The notes under the pieces: generated by a model
The model's database searches: none
What the model saw: only the letters and a program-made list of their open reading frames with translations
What the model was told of the DNA's origin: nothing
Program-made: the position numbers and the translations under genes
From: an uncultured Phocaeicola sp.
GTDB lineage: Bacteria > Bacteroidota > Bacteroidia > Bacteroidales > Bacteroidaceae
Length of the DNA: 64,000 nt
Direction: 5' to 3'
Assembly: GCA_944320815.1 (NCBI GenBank)
Contig: CALUIZ010000002.1
Coordinates: 62,001 to 126,000 of the forward strand
Part shown: one piece after another, positions 55,673 to 64,000 of the stretch
Position numbering within the stretch: position 1 is the first letter of the stretch
Layout of the letters: each line of letters starts with the position of its first letter

Positions 55673-58180
55673 ATGATTAATAGATTAGTATCGTTTGTGT
55701 TGGGAGTCTGCTGCATGGCTTTCGGGTCATGCGGCACCTCTCCCGATGCTCTTCGTGAACGTATTGATTTCAATGAAGGGTGGCGTTTCTGTTTGGGCGA
55801 CGGACCTGAATATGCGGATGCCGGGTTTGTGGATGAAGGCTGGCGTGTGCTGAATCTGCCGCATGACTGGGCCATAGAGGGTGACTTCAGCAAGGACAAT
55901 CCGTCCGGGACGGGCGGAGGTGCATTGCCCGGTGGCATAGGATGGTACAGAAAAACATTCGTACCCGAAAAGTCTGATTCGGACAAAAAGTTCCGCATCG
56001 TTTTCGACGGTGTCTATATGAATTCGGAGGTCTTTCTCAATGGTATCTCACTGGGAGATCGTCCTTATGGTTACATAACATTCAGCTATGACCTTACCCC
56101 ACATCTGAAATGGGGTGAAGAGAACGTGCTTGCCGTGCGTGTGGATAATTCAGAACAGCCCAATTCGCGTTGGTATTCCGGTTGCGGTATTTATCGGAAT
56201 GTGTGGCTCGTGAAGACGGATCCCGTGCATGTCGCCGAATGGGGAACATATGTGACGACTCCCGTCGTGAATGAGTCGGAAGCAGTCGTAGCCGTACAGA
56301 CAACTGTTTCTAATGAGGACAGAAAAGCGGCACGGGTGATTGTCCGCTCTTCGCTGTATGATGCGGAAAGACGGTGTGTGGCGGAGACTGATACTCTGTG
56401 CGACATAAACGGAACGGAAGACACTATTGCGGTACAGGAACTGACCGTTGCGGATCCGCAGCTTTGGAATGTAGACAGTCCTTATCTTTATACATTGGTG
56501 ACGGAACTGCTTGACGGAGAACGCTGCATAGACCGCTACGAGACTTCCGTGGGTATCCGTACTTTCAGTTTCGATGCGAAGAAGGGTTTTTCGCTTAACG
56601 GAAAGCCGATGAAGATAAACGGAGTGTGCATGCATCACGATTTGGGCTGTCTGGGTGCGGCGGTGAACGTCCGTGCCATCGAACGTCAGCTTCAGATTCT
56701 GAAGGAAATGGGATGTAACGGCATACGCTGTTCGCACAATCCTCCGGCTCCCGAACTGCTTGATTTGTGCGACCGGATGGGGTTTGTCGTGATGGATGAG
56801 GCTTTTGACATGTGGCGCAAGAAGAAGACTGCTCATGACTATTCCCGCTATTTCAACGAATGGCATGAGAGGGATTTGCGTGACTTTATCCTTCGCGACC
56901 GGAACCATCCTTCCATTTTCATGTGGAGCATCGGAAACGAGGTGCTGGAGCAGTGGAGTCATGCAGACGCAGACACTTTGAGTCTGGAGGAGGCGAATCT
57001 GATACTGAATTTCGGGCATTCGAAGGAAATGCTTGCCAAGGATGGGGAGACGAGCGTGAATTCGCTGCTGACAAAGAAATTGGCTGATATAGTGAAACAG
57101 CTCGACCCGACACGTCCCGTTACAGCGGGATGCAATGAACCGAATCCGTTCAACCATCTGTTCCGGTCGGGTGCGCTTGACATTATAGGTTATAACTATC
57201 ATAATGTGAATGTTCCGGATGTGCCTGAAAATTTCCCGGGAAAGCCTTTCATCATTACCGAAAGCAATTCTGCATTGGCTACGCGGGGATATTACCGGAT
57301 GCCGAGCGACAAGATGTTCGCTTGGCCTGAAAGGTGGGACAAACCTTTCAGTGACCCTAGCTTTTCCTGTTCTTCTTACGACAATTGTCATGCGTCGTGG
57401 GGAAATACGCACGAGGAATCCATCAAGCTTATACGTGACAATGACTTTGTCAGCGGACAGTATGTGTGGACGGGCTTTGACTATATCGGTGAGCCGACTC
57501 CTTATGGATGGCCTGCACGCAGTTCCTATTTCGGTATCGTTGATTTGGCCGGATTCCCGAAGGATGTCTATTATCTTTATCAGTCGGAATGGTCGGACAA
57601 GCAGGTGCTCCATCTGTTCCCGCATTGGAACTGGAAACCGGGACAGACTGTGGATATGTGGTGTTATTATAACAATGCGGACGAAGTGGAGCTGTTTGTC
57701 AACGGGAAGTCGCAGGGAGTGAAGTCGAAAACGGAGGACTGCCTGCATGCAATGTGGCGTGTGACGTTTGAACCGGGAAGCGTGAAGGTCGTTGCCCGAA
57801 AAGACGGCAAGACGGTGGGGGAGAAGGAAATCCGTACCGCGGGAGAACCGGCGCAGATCCGTCTGACTCCTGACCGTTCACAATTGACGGCTGACGGAAA
57901 GGATTTGAGTTTCATTACGGTTGAGATTCTGGACAAGGATGGGAATCTTTGCCCGAATGCCGATAATCTGGTGAATTTCAACGTGAAAGGGAACGCTTTT
58001 ATTGCGGGTGTAGACAACGGAAGTCCGATATCAATGGAGCGTTTCAAGGACAACAAACGTTACGCATTTTATGGTAAATGTCTGGTTGTGGTTCAGAATA
58101 AAGAAAAGCAGGGAGCGGTGAGTGTGGAAGCCGTTTCCGAGGGATTGCAATCAGGGAAAGTGGATATAATTATTGAATGA
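55673..58180 (+). CDS. glycoside hydrolase family 2 lipoprotein, beta-galactosidase-type
   Basis: An 835-residue protein (lipobox FGSC, Cys20) with the GH2 order of jelly roll, Ig-like domain and TIM barrel, plus C-terminal Ig-like domains. The acid/base is Glu423 in SIGNEV and the likely nucleophile Glu530 in IITESNS. VWTGFDYIGEPTPYGWP is the well-kept galactosidase segment. It is the second GH2 of the locus and only loosely like the one at 27789, so the two may differ in bond or location. Its stop overlaps the GH3 start (ATGA at 58177-58180). Confidence 0.87.
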   Translation: MINRLVSFVLGVCCMAFGSCGTSPDALRERIDFNEGWRFCLGDGPEYADAGFVDEGWRVLNLPHDWAIEGDFSKDNPSGTGGGALPGGIGWYRKTFVPEKSDSDKKFRIVFDGVYMNSEVFLNGISLGDRPYGYITFSYDLTPHLKWGEENVLAVRVDNSEQPNSRWYSGCGIYRNVWLVKTDPVHVAEWGTYVTTPVVNESEAVVAVQTTVSNEDRKAARVIVRSSLYDAERRCVAETDTLCDINGTEDTIAVQELTVADPQLWNVDSPYLYTLVTELLDGERCIDRYETSVGIRTFSFDAKKGFSLNGKPMKINGVCMHHDLGCLGAAVNVRAIERQLQILKEMGCNGIRCSHNPPAPELLDLCDRMGFVVMDEAFDMWRKKKTAHDYSRYFNEWHERDLRDFILRDRNHPSIFMWSIGNEVLEQWSHADADTLSLEEANLILNFGHSKEMLAKDGETSVNSLLTKKLADIVKQLDPTRPVTAGCNEPNPFNHLFRSGALDIIGYNYHNVNVPDVPENFPGKPFIITESNSALATRGYYRMPSDKMFAWPERWDKPFSDPSFSCSSYDNCHASWGNTHEESIKLIRDNDFVSGQYVWTGFDYIGEPTPYGWPARSSYFGIVDLAGFPKDVYYLYQSEWSDKQVLHLFPHWNWKPGQTVDMWCYYNNADEVELFVNGKSQGVKSKTEDCLHAMWRVTFEPGSVKVVARKDGKTVGEKEIRTAGEPAQIRLTPDRSQLTADGKDLSFITVEILDKDGNLCPNADNLVNFNVKGNAFIAGVDNGSPISMERFKDNKRYAFYGKCLVVVQNKEKQGAVSVEAVSEGLQSGKVDIIIE

Positions 58181-60396
58181 ATAGAATGAAAAAGATATTG
58201 TTTGCATATATGTTTGCCGTTGTTGCGGCAGGAGTGCGGGCTCAGGAGAATTTGCCCGTTTATCTGGATGACAGTCAGCCGCTCGAGCTTCGTGTACAGG
58301 ATGCTTTGAGTAGGATGACAGTGGAAGAAAAAGCGCGGTTGAGCTATGCGCAGGGAAAGTTCAGCTCGCCGGGTTGTCCCCGCTTGGGAATCCCCGAACT
58401 TTGGTATTCAGACGGACCTCATGGAGTGCGTGCGGAAATCAACTGGAATGATTGGGGATATGCCGGATGGACGAATGACAGTTGTACGGCTTTTCCTGCC
58501 TTGACTTGTCTGGCGGCTACATGGAATCCGGAGTTGGCCGGGAAATACGGAAAGGCTATCGGAGAGGAGGCCCGTTACCGTGAGAAAGATCTGTTGCTGG
58601 GACCAGGTGTCAACATTTACCGTACACCACTGAACGGACGTAATTTTGAGTATATGGGAGAGGACCCTTATCTTGCTGCGGAGATGTGCGTTCCCTATAT
58701 TCAGGAACTGCAGAAGAACGGAGTGGCCGCTTGTGTGAAACATTATGCGCTGAACAATCAGGAATTGTGGCGCGGTCATATTGATGTGGAGCTGAGTGAC
58801 CGTGCGCTGTATGAGATTTATCTGCCTGCTTTCAAGGCGGCAGTGACGGAAGGCGGCGCATGGACCATAATGGGTTCTTATAATAAGGTAAGGGGAACTC
58901 ATGCCACTCACAATAAGTTGCTGAACAATGACATTCTGAAAGGCGAATGGAAATTCGACGGATGTGTGGTGACCGACTGGGGAGCCGCGCACGATACTTA
59001 TGAGGCCGCCATGTATGGACTGGACCTGGAGATGGGCTCCTATACCAACGGACTGACATCGGAATCAGAATTTGGATATGACGACTATTATTTGGGCAAG
59101 GCTTATCTGAAAATGATAAAGGAAGGAAAGGTTCCGATGGAAGTGGTCAATGACAAGGCGGCCCGTGTGCTCCGACTGATTTTCCGTACTTCCATGAACC
59201 GCAACAAACCGTTCGGTTCCATGTGTACGGAAGCGCATTATCAGGCTGCATACGAAATCGCGACAGAGGGGACGGTTCTTCTCAAGAACGGGAACGGGAA
59301 GAAACAGAAAGGGCTGCTTCCCGTTCAGCCGGGGAAATACAGACGTATCCTCGTGGTGGGGGACAATGCGACACGCAATCTGATGGTTGGCGGAGGGTCT
59401 TCGGAACTGAAAGTGAAAGATTTCATCTCACCGCTGGAAGGGTTGCGCAAGGTGTTCGGCGAGGTGGTATATGCCCAGGGATATGCTGCCGGCCGTCCGA
59501 TGTATGGTCAGGTAGATGAGATTCCGCAGACTGTGGTGGATTCGTTGCGGAATGATGCGGTAGAGAAAGCGGCGGACGCGGATCTGGTGATTTTTGTGGG
59601 CGGACTGAACAAGAACCATCAGCAGGATTGTGAAGCGGGCGACCGTATCACTTATAATCTCCCGTTCGGGCAAGACGAACTGATTGAGTCGTTGTTGGAA
59701 GTGAACAGGAATCTGGTGGTTGTACTGGTAAGTGGCAATGCGGTGGCGATGCCTTGGCTGGATGAAGTTCCTTCAGTCGTACAGACATGGTATTTGGGTA
59801 CGGTAACCGGGAAAGCGTTGGCGGATGTGCTGGGCGGTGACGTGAATCCGAGCGGGAAACTTCCGTTCACCTATCCGGTAAAACTGGAAGATTGTCCGGC
59901 TCACCATTTTGACGAGCTTTGCTATCCGGGCGACAGCATCAGGGAGGTGTACAAGGAAGACATTCTGGTCGGTTACAGATGGTATGACACGAAAAAGATC
60001 AGACCTTTGTTCCCGTTCGGCTACGGATTGAGCTATACCACATTTGAGTATGGAAAGGCTGAACTTTCTTCCGACAAGATGACGGATTCAGATGAGATAC
60101 AGTTGTCTTGTACGGTGAAGAATACGGGCAATGTGGCCGGAAAAGAAACCGTACAGTTGTATGTGGGCGATGAAAAGTGCAGCGTGCTCCGTCCGTTGAA
60201 GGAACTGAAAGGATTCCAGAAAGTTTCCTTGCGTCCGGGAGAGGAGAAGACGGTCACGTTTACAGTTACTCCGGAAATGCTGCAGTTTTTTGATGACAAG
60301 ACACATGAATGGCGTGCGGAGCCGGGCAAGTTCAAATTGTATGTAGGTGCTTCGTCGGCAGATGTGCGCAGTACGGCAGAATTTATTTATCAGTAG
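58177..60396 (+). CDS. GH3 beta-glucosidase-type enzyme
   Basis: A 739-residue exported enzyme (signal peptide about residues 1-22, VRAQ cleavage). It shows the barrel with KHYALNNQE, nucleophile Asp267 in VVTDWGAA, the sandwich domain (about 360-580) and the fibronectin-like C-terminal domain. It has no lipobox, so it is probably periplasmic, whereas the GH3 at 41754 is a lipoprotein. It is the last gene of GH31-GH2-GH3 and would complete backbone breakdown to glucose. Confidence 0.9.
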   Translation: MNRMKKILFAYMFAVVAAGVRAQENLPVYLDDSQPLELRVQDALSRMTVEEKARLSYAQGKFSSPGCPRLGIPELWYSDGPHGVRAEINWNDWGYAGWTNDSCTAFPALTCLAATWNPELAGKYGKAIGEEARYREKDLLLGPGVNIYRTPLNGRNFEYMGEDPYLAAEMCVPYIQELQKNGVAACVKHYALNNQELWRGHIDVELSDRALYEIYLPAFKAAVTEGGAWTIMGSYNKVRGTHATHNKLLNNDILKGEWKFDGCVVTDWGAAHDTYEAAMYGLDLEMGSYTNGLTSESEFGYDDYYLGKAYLKMIKEGKVPMEVVNDKAARVLRLIFRTSMNRNKPFGSMCTEAHYQAAYEIATEGTVLLKNGNGKKQKGLLPVQPGKYRRILVVGDNATRNLMVGGGSSELKVKDFISPLEGLRKVFGEVVYAQGYAAGRPMYGQVDEIPQTVVDSLRNDAVEKAADADLVIFVGGLNKNHQQDCEAGDRITYNLPFGQDELIESLLEVNRNLVVVLVSGNAVAMPWLDEVPSVVQTWYLGTVTGKALADVLGGDVNPSGKLPFTYPVKLEDCPAHHFDELCYPGDSIREVYKEDILVGYRWYDTKKIRPLFPFGYGLSYTTFEYGKAELSSDKMTDSDEIQLSCTVKNTGNVAGKETVQLYVGDEKCSVLRPLKELKGFQKVSLRPGEEKTVTFTVTPEMLQFFDDKTHEWRAEPGKFKLYVGASSADVRSTAEFIYQ

Positions 60397-60420
60397 TAAG
60401 GACTCCATCGTTTGGACGGA

Positions 60421-60460
60421 CTTGAGGCTGTGTCAACATCTGATTTGAGGCAGCCTCAAG
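60421..60460 (+). terminator. intrinsic terminator of the GH31-GH2-GH3 unit
   Basis: Perfect 10-bp arms CTTGAGGCTG (60421-60430) and CAGCCTCAAG (60451-60460), extended by TCAA/TTGA inside, about 25 nt after the GH3 stop. The U-tract is weak. Confidence 0.65.
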
Positions 60461-60545
60461 ATGAAAACCGGTTGGCAGTCCGAAAAAAAGTAATTTGGGG
60501 CAGATGTTCTGTAATCTGTCCACTGCCGTTTTGCCTGCTTTTCCC

Positions 60546-60553
60546 TATTTTTG
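60546..60553 (+). promoter_or_regulatory. putative -7 element of the acetyltransferase gene
   Basis: TATTTTTG fits TAnnTTTG, about 29 nt before the ATG at 60582. Confidence 0.5.
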
Positions 60554-60581
60554 CTCCCGGAACAGTTTAGAGAAAAACAGT

Positions 60582-61142
60582 ATGACACTTGATGATTTTT
60601 TGGAATATGTAAAGAGTGGAAAAGCTCTGAATACAGAGGAAATCCACCGCTTCATGGATGAAATGAGCGATGAGGCACGACGCATCACCTTCAGGCTGAA
60701 CTCGGCATACCATACCCCGGATGAAGTGAGGGAAATGCTTGCCGCGCTTTTCGGGCAACCGGTCAATCCTACGCTCCGCGTTTTTCCTCCGTTCTATACG
60801 GATTTCGGGAAAAACATCCATATCGGGAAGAATGTGTTCATCAACGCCTGCTGCCACTTCCAGGACCACGGCGGCGTGACATTGGGCGACGGATGTCAGA
60901 TAGGGCATAATGTAGTGTTTGCCACGCTGAACCATGGAACCGCACCCGAAGACCGTGTGCATACTTACCCTGCGCCTATTGTATTGGGAAAGAATGTATG
61001 GGTAGGCTCCAACTCGACCATCCTGCAGGGAGTGACCGTTGGCGACAATGCCATCATCGCCGCAGGAGCGGTGGTGACGAAGGATGTGCCTGCCAACAGT
61101 GTTGTGGGAGGTGTGCCCGCCAGGTTTATCAAATCCGTCTGA
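60582..61142 (+). CDS. hexapeptide-repeat O-acetyltransferase, maltose/galactoside type
   Basis: A 186-residue acetyltransferase of the left-handed beta-helix type (maa/lacA-like). The N-terminal helix region is followed by hexapeptide repeats (from about residue 70, e.g. IHIGKNVFINACCHF, VTLGDGCQIG, IVLGKNVWVGSNSTI, VTVGDNAIIAAGAVVTKDVP). The catalytic His lies in NHGT. Members acetylate sugars or galactosides with acetyl-CoA. The role here is not known; the gene stands after the utilisation locus with its own promoter. I chose ATG at 60582; the frame extends to 60495 but without sense. Confidence 0.85.
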   Translation: MTLDDFLEYVKSGKALNTEEIHRFMDEMSDEARRITFRLNSAYHTPDEVREMLAALFGQPVNPTLRVFPPFYTDFGKNIHIGKNVFINACCHFQDHGGVTLGDGCQIGHNVVFATLNHGTAPEDRVHTYPAPIVLGKNVWVGSNSTILQGVTVGDNAIIAAGAVVTKDVPANSVVGGVPARFIKSV

Positions 61143-61152
61143 TTCTTTAATT

Positions 61153-61236
61153 GAACACGGAGACACACAGACACGGAGGTTTGTTCTATGTTTTGGAATC
61201 AAATTATATTCTCTGTGTCTGTGTGTCTCTGCGTTC
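61153..61236. repeat. imperfect intergenic inverted repeat, copy 2
   Basis: Arms of 26 bp (61153-61178 against 61211-61236) with about 23 matching positions, of type GAACACGGAGACACACAGACACGGAG, lie between the convergent acetyltransferase and DUF456 genes. It resembles the element at 33290-33368 and may serve as a bidirectional terminator. Confidence 0.75.
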
Positions 61237-61247
61237 TTCTGTAAAAT

Positions 61248-61721
61248 TCAAAAGCAGGCAGCGATGAACTGCCAGATGAAATAACCGCAAAGCATTAGCT
61301 TGATGACCGTTCCGAACAGGAAGCCGAGCAGTGAACCGATGCCGGACTTCAGTGCATACTTTAAATTCTTGTCACCCAGCAGCTCGCCTACGACCGCACC
61401 GAGGAAAGGGCCGAGCACGATTCCCCACGGAGAAAAGAAGATGCCGACAACCGTACCGATGACGCATCCCCAGCTCCCCCATTTCGTTCCCCCGGCATAT
61501 TTGCTTCCCAACATCGGGATGATATAGTCAAGCACTTGGACCAGTACGACCAGTACTGCCCAGGTTATCAGTTGGGCCGGTGTGAACTGGATGCGGTCGG
61601 TGAGATGGAAAAGAATCATCCCCACGTATGCCACGGGCGGGCCGGGAAGGGCCGGAAGTACGGAACCCAGTACGGCAACCACCAGACAGAGGATTCCAAG
61701 TATGATCAGAAATATGTCCAT
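61248..61721 (-). CDS. DUF456-family membrane protein
   Basis: A 157-residue membrane protein with about five hydrophobic segments, Gly-rich, including LPALPGPPVAYVGM, YIIPMLGSKYAGGTKWG and the GPFLGAVVGELLGDK segments typical of DUF456. The function of the family is not known. It starts 5 nt behind the stop of the upstream choloylglycine-hydrolase-family gene and is probably co-transcribed with it. Confidence 0.85.
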   Translation of the reverse strand: MDIFLIILGILCLVVAVLGSVLPALPGPPVAYVGMILFHLTDRIQFTPAQLITWAVLVVLVQVLDYIIPMLGSKYAGGTKWGSWGCVIGTVVGIFFSPWGIVLGPFLGAVVGELLGDKNLKYALKSGIGSLLGFLFGTVIKLMLCGYFIWQFIAACF

Positions 61722-61726
61722 GAGCC

Positions 61727-62821
61727 TTATTTACAGTATATGTCAGCAATCGGCTGCCGTTTCACTTTGTCCAGAGGAACAGCCCTGTATTTAATCTTTG
61801 AGAAATCAATCTTGTTCAGGTCTATCCTTCTGATGGCACTGTCGTACATTGTCCGGTAATAGATGACACGGTGCGTCACGTCCGTGGCCGAAGTCCATTG
61901 TGTCGCGCTCGGGATATCGGCCGGAATTTTTCCGTCCGCAAACTCGATGCCTACCGGGATGTCGAAATTGTTCAAAATCTGGAAACCTTGCAGCACGGCA
62001 TCCTCCCCTGTCTTCTGTAACGGTGCCGTAGCCTGATAGAAGGCGGCACGCACGAAGCGTGAAGGCGGAGTCACGTCACCCGGAATGCCCAGAAAACCGC
62101 TCCCCGCACCGAATGACTTCAGCTCCCGGTTGCCCAGTTTTTTGGCCGGCGCACTTCCCGGAAACAGATTCACGTAGTTGTTGAGATTGGTCAGTTGCCA
62201 CTCGAATCCCGGTGAGTTGGTAAGCACTCCCAGTTCATTTTCATAGAAATTGGGCTTCCCGCCTACAATCTCCAGCACGATTTGTCGTCCCGACGGCTCG
62301 GTGAAACGCCAGTGTACGGTAGAGGCACGAGGGTCGATGGCTATCACATGAATCCCCTCTATGGCTTTCTTCACTTCATCTACCGTGGCGCAGGTTGCCA
62401 ATATATAAGGTACGAGTTGCAGGTCTGCCACACTTTCCGCCTTTTCCGCTTCCACATAAGCCTCATATTCTCCGTATCCGGGGAAGTAGAAAAGTCCGGC
62501 AGAAAGTCCCGCTTCGTTCAGTCCCTCCGCCACAAATTCCTTCTGTTCCACTGCCAGTCCCACATAGCCATAGCGCGCCGCGAATCTCTTTCCGTCTGTC
62601 ACACCTCCCGGAACATAGGACTGCTGCACATATCCGCGCGGTACGATGACATACTGGCTGTTCAAATCACTTCCGCCCCATTCGATTGTCCGTGCCACGA
62701 CCCGGCTGCTGTCAGCCGCGCTGAGTGAGATGCCGGTACATGCCGAAGCTTCAGCGGTTGGCAGAGAAACGGCCACACAGACGGCTGCGCTCCATAAGAA
62801 AGAATACAAACTTTTTTTCAT
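61727..62821 (-). CDS. choloylglycine-hydrolase-family enzyme, bile salt hydrolase candidate
   Basis: A 364-residue member of the Ntn-hydrolase linear-amide C-N hydrolase family (bile salt hydrolase/penicillin V acylase). After a signal peptide (about residues 1-27) the chain would begin with Cys28 (CTGIS), which is the N-terminal nucleophile in this family; VVARTIEW carries the conserved Arg, and LTNSPGFEWQLTNLNNY carries the conserved Asn positions. In gut Bacteroides the same family includes deconjugating bile salt hydrolases, but substrate (bile salt or penicillin V-like acyl amide) cannot be settled by eye. The protein is probably periplasmic. DUF456 follows after 5 nt. Confidence 0.85.
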   Translation of the reverse strand: MKKSLYSFLWSAAVCVAVSLPTAEASACTGISLSAADSSRVVARTIEWGGSDLNSQYVIVPRGYVQQSYVPGGVTDGKRFAARYGYVGLAVEQKEFVAEGLNEAGLSAGLFYFPGYGEYEAYVEAEKAESVADLQLVPYILATCATVDEVKKAIEGIHVIAIDPRASTVHWRFTEPSGRQIVLEIVGGKPNFYENELGVLTNSPGFEWQLTNLNNYVNLFPGSAPAKKLGNRELKSFGAGSGFLGIPGDVTPPSRFVRAAFYQATAPLQKTGEDAVLQGFQILNNFDIPVGIEFADGKIPADIPSATQWTSATDVTHRVIYYRTMYDSAIRRIDLNKIDFSKIKYRAVPLDKVKRQPIADIYCK

Positions 62822-63260
62822 AACGGTGATGTTTAATGGAATCTCCGCACTTCCTGCATGTTCCCGTCATTTCTGGAAAAACAAAGGGTTGTTCTGATTC
62901 ATGTAGCCGCTTATTACAGATGAAATGAACGGTTGTTTTGTCTACAGACCGGGAACCTTTTCGTGAAGGCTGCGGGAATCCGGATTTTACTTGCTGTTTT
63001 ATTGTCCGAATATACGAAATAAAAACGATTTCTGTCTGATTTTGTTCATTTTTCTTTTTATCTGATATATCCCAAGGCTCCTCGGAACCGTGTGACGGTA
63101 TTGCGGGATCTGTTCTGCCGGACAAAGGAAAATATCTGTTTCAGCTTGATCCGGAAGATATAAAAACTGGAGACGTTAAATTGATATAAAAAGGTTTCGC
63201 GAGGCGGAAAATCCGGAAAAATGATTTTGAAATGTCATGCTTAAATCATATTTTCGCTTT
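62822..63260. other. intergenic region between the hydrolase and TetR genes
   Basis: About 440 bp of divergent intergenic DNA without a convincing gene. I found no exact TAnnTTTG for the minus-strand hydrolase. The region is A/T-rich at its right end, where two short palindromes precede the tetR start. Confidence 0.5.
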
Positions 63261-63293
63261 TAACAAAATTGTTAGTCTTATTGGTTGAACCAA
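63261..63293. promoter_or_regulatory. candidate operator palindromes before tetR-family gene
   Basis: TAACAA-AA-TTGTTA (63261-63274) and TTGGT-TGA-ACCAA (63281-63293) start 20 bp apart and end 12 bp before the TetR ATG. Self-repressing TetR proteins often bind such paired palindromes in their own promoter. The arms are short, so chance is possible. Confidence 0.35.
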
Positions 63294-63305
63294 ATAGTTT
63301 GCGAT

Positions 63306-63938
63306 ATGGATAAAGCACAGAACCACTTACAGGACACAGAGACAAGAATCCTTCAGGCCGCTGAAAAAGAATTCTTTGAAAAAGGATATGCCGGAGCAAG
63401 GACAGCTTCCATCGCGGAAGCCGCCGGTGTGACTCATGCCATGCTTCATTATTATTTCCGCACGAAGGACAAGCTCTTCGAGCGGATTGTGTCGGGAAAG
63501 ATAAACATGCTGGCCGATATTCTGTTGAGTGCCGTCGGCGATGCCAATCTGCCTCTGGAAGAGAGGATCCGGCAGGGAATCGAACGGCATTTTGACTTCA
63601 TCTCCGCCAACCGGGATTTGCCGAGGTTCATCGTCAATGAAGTGCTCTCCCGTCCGGAACAGGTTGACGCGATGAACAGAAACGTACAGAGTATTGTGAA
63701 TGAAGTTTTGGACAATCTACAGCAAGAGATTGACGAATATGCCGCCAAAGGGCTTTGCCGCCGAGTTGATGCGCGGATGCTGCTGATTGACATCGTATCG
63801 CTCAACGTGTTCCCGTTCATGGCGGCACCTATTGTTTACGGAGCCATAGGGAGTGCCTATGGAGATTACGAAGAGTTCCTGGCACGGCGCAAGAGAGAGA
63901 ATGTAAAGACTATTTTGGAGAAACTTAAAATCAATTGA
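63306..63938 (+). CDS. TetR-family transcriptional regulator
   Basis: A 210-residue regulator with the N-terminal TetR helix-turn-helix (about residues 12-58: ILQAAEKEFFEKGYAGARTASIAEAAGVTHAMLHYYFRTKDKLF is the HTH region) and a helical ligand-binding domain. ATG at 63306 is chosen over TTG at 63285. It is followed after 2 nt by the start of an exported protein gene; this arrangement is common for regulators of efflux operons. The ligand is not known. Confidence 0.88.
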   Translation: MDKAQNHLQDTETRILQAAEKEFFEKGYAGARTASIAEAAGVTHAMLHYYFRTKDKLFERIVSGKINMLADILLSAVGDANLPLEERIRQGIERHFDFISANRDLPRFIVNEVLSRPEQVDAMNRNVQSIVNEVLDNLQQEIDEYAAKGLCRRVDARMLLIDIVSLNVFPFMAAPIVYGAIGSAYGDYEEFLARRKRENVKTILEKLKIN

Positions 63939-63940
63939 TT

Positions 63941-64000
63941 ATGTGGAAACAGTATCTGTTCTTGGCATTGTCACTGTTCGCAAGTGTCCGTCTGTCCGCC
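63941..64000 (+). CDS. start of an exported protein, cut at the window edge
   Basis: The first 20 codons (MWKQYLFLALSLFASVRLSA) form a signal peptide. The gene lies 2 nt after the TetR stop and is probably in the same operon. A TolC-like or other efflux outer-membrane component is likely from context only; nothing more can be read. Confidence 0.55.
   Translation, partial: MWKQYLFLALSLFASVRLSA

Noticed and set aside
56150-57748. 532-codon open frame antisense to the second GH2 gene
   Set aside because: Opposite strand of a well-defined GH2 barrel; no signal peptide or motif.

Overview
The window reads as chromosomal DNA of a Bacteroidales bacterium, most likely a gut Bacteroides or a close relative. 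The pointers are a complete SusC/SusD polysaccharide utilisation locus with a hybrid two-component regulator, a BACON-domain glycanase, a fimbrillin-like lipoprotein, menaquinone synthesis (MenA), many Bacteroidetes lipoproteins, and repeated TAnnTTTG -7 promoter elements in place of sigma70 boxes. The species cannot be named from this sequence. No rRNA, tRNA, CRISPR array or insertion sequence was seen.

Region 1 (1-14384) is mostly housekeeping. It holds the end of an MFS transporter, nadK, and a tight plus-strand run exbB-exbD-tonB-DJ-1-ispD-recG that supplies TonB energy, an isoprenoid enzyme and a DNA-repair helicase. Then come menA with a GNAT acetyltransferase, a thioredoxin-fold lipoprotein or exported protein with a metallophosphoesterase, and a minus-strand run yicC-gmk-small membrane protein-nadD-dehydrogenase homologue. 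The dehydrogenase homologue lacks the usual catalytic Arg and His.

Region 2 (14385-24319) is the least explained part. Eight co-directional genes follow a set of 21-bp-period direct repeats. They encode a multi-pass membrane protein, a 1014-residue tubulin/FtsZ-like protein with an intact GTP-binding signature, a single-pass protein with a zinc ribbon on one side and MORN-like repeats on the other, and five exported proteins of unknown function. The layout suggests a cytoplasmic cytoskeletal-type GTPase coupled through the inner membrane to a periplasmic assembly.

Region 3 (24341-60460) is a large xyloglucan-type utilisation locus. The minus-strand operon (41295 down to 24341) encodes SusC, SusD, a TIG-domain surface glycan-binding lipoprotein, a BACON-GH5 endoglucanase, a tandem GH43-GH43, GH2, GH97 and a sialate-O-acetylesterase-type esterase. 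A second minus-strand unit has an SGNH esterase and GH3. On the plus strand lie a fimbrillin-like lipoprotein with extra repeat domains, a membrane-anchored GH5, the hybrid two-component regulator, and GH31 (with PA14)-GH2-GH3. Together the set would cleave the beta-glucan backbone at the surface, import oligosaccharides, and remove acetyl, arabinofuranosyl, galactosyl, xylosyl and glucosyl units. The arabinofuranosidase-type and esterase complement suggests arabinosylated, acetylated xyloglucan as a substrate; this is inference.

Region 4 (60461-64000) holds a hexapeptide acetyltransferase, a DUF456 membrane protein, a choloylglycine-hydrolase-family enzyme (bile salt hydrolase candidate), a TetR regulator, and the first 20 codons of an exported protein behind it.
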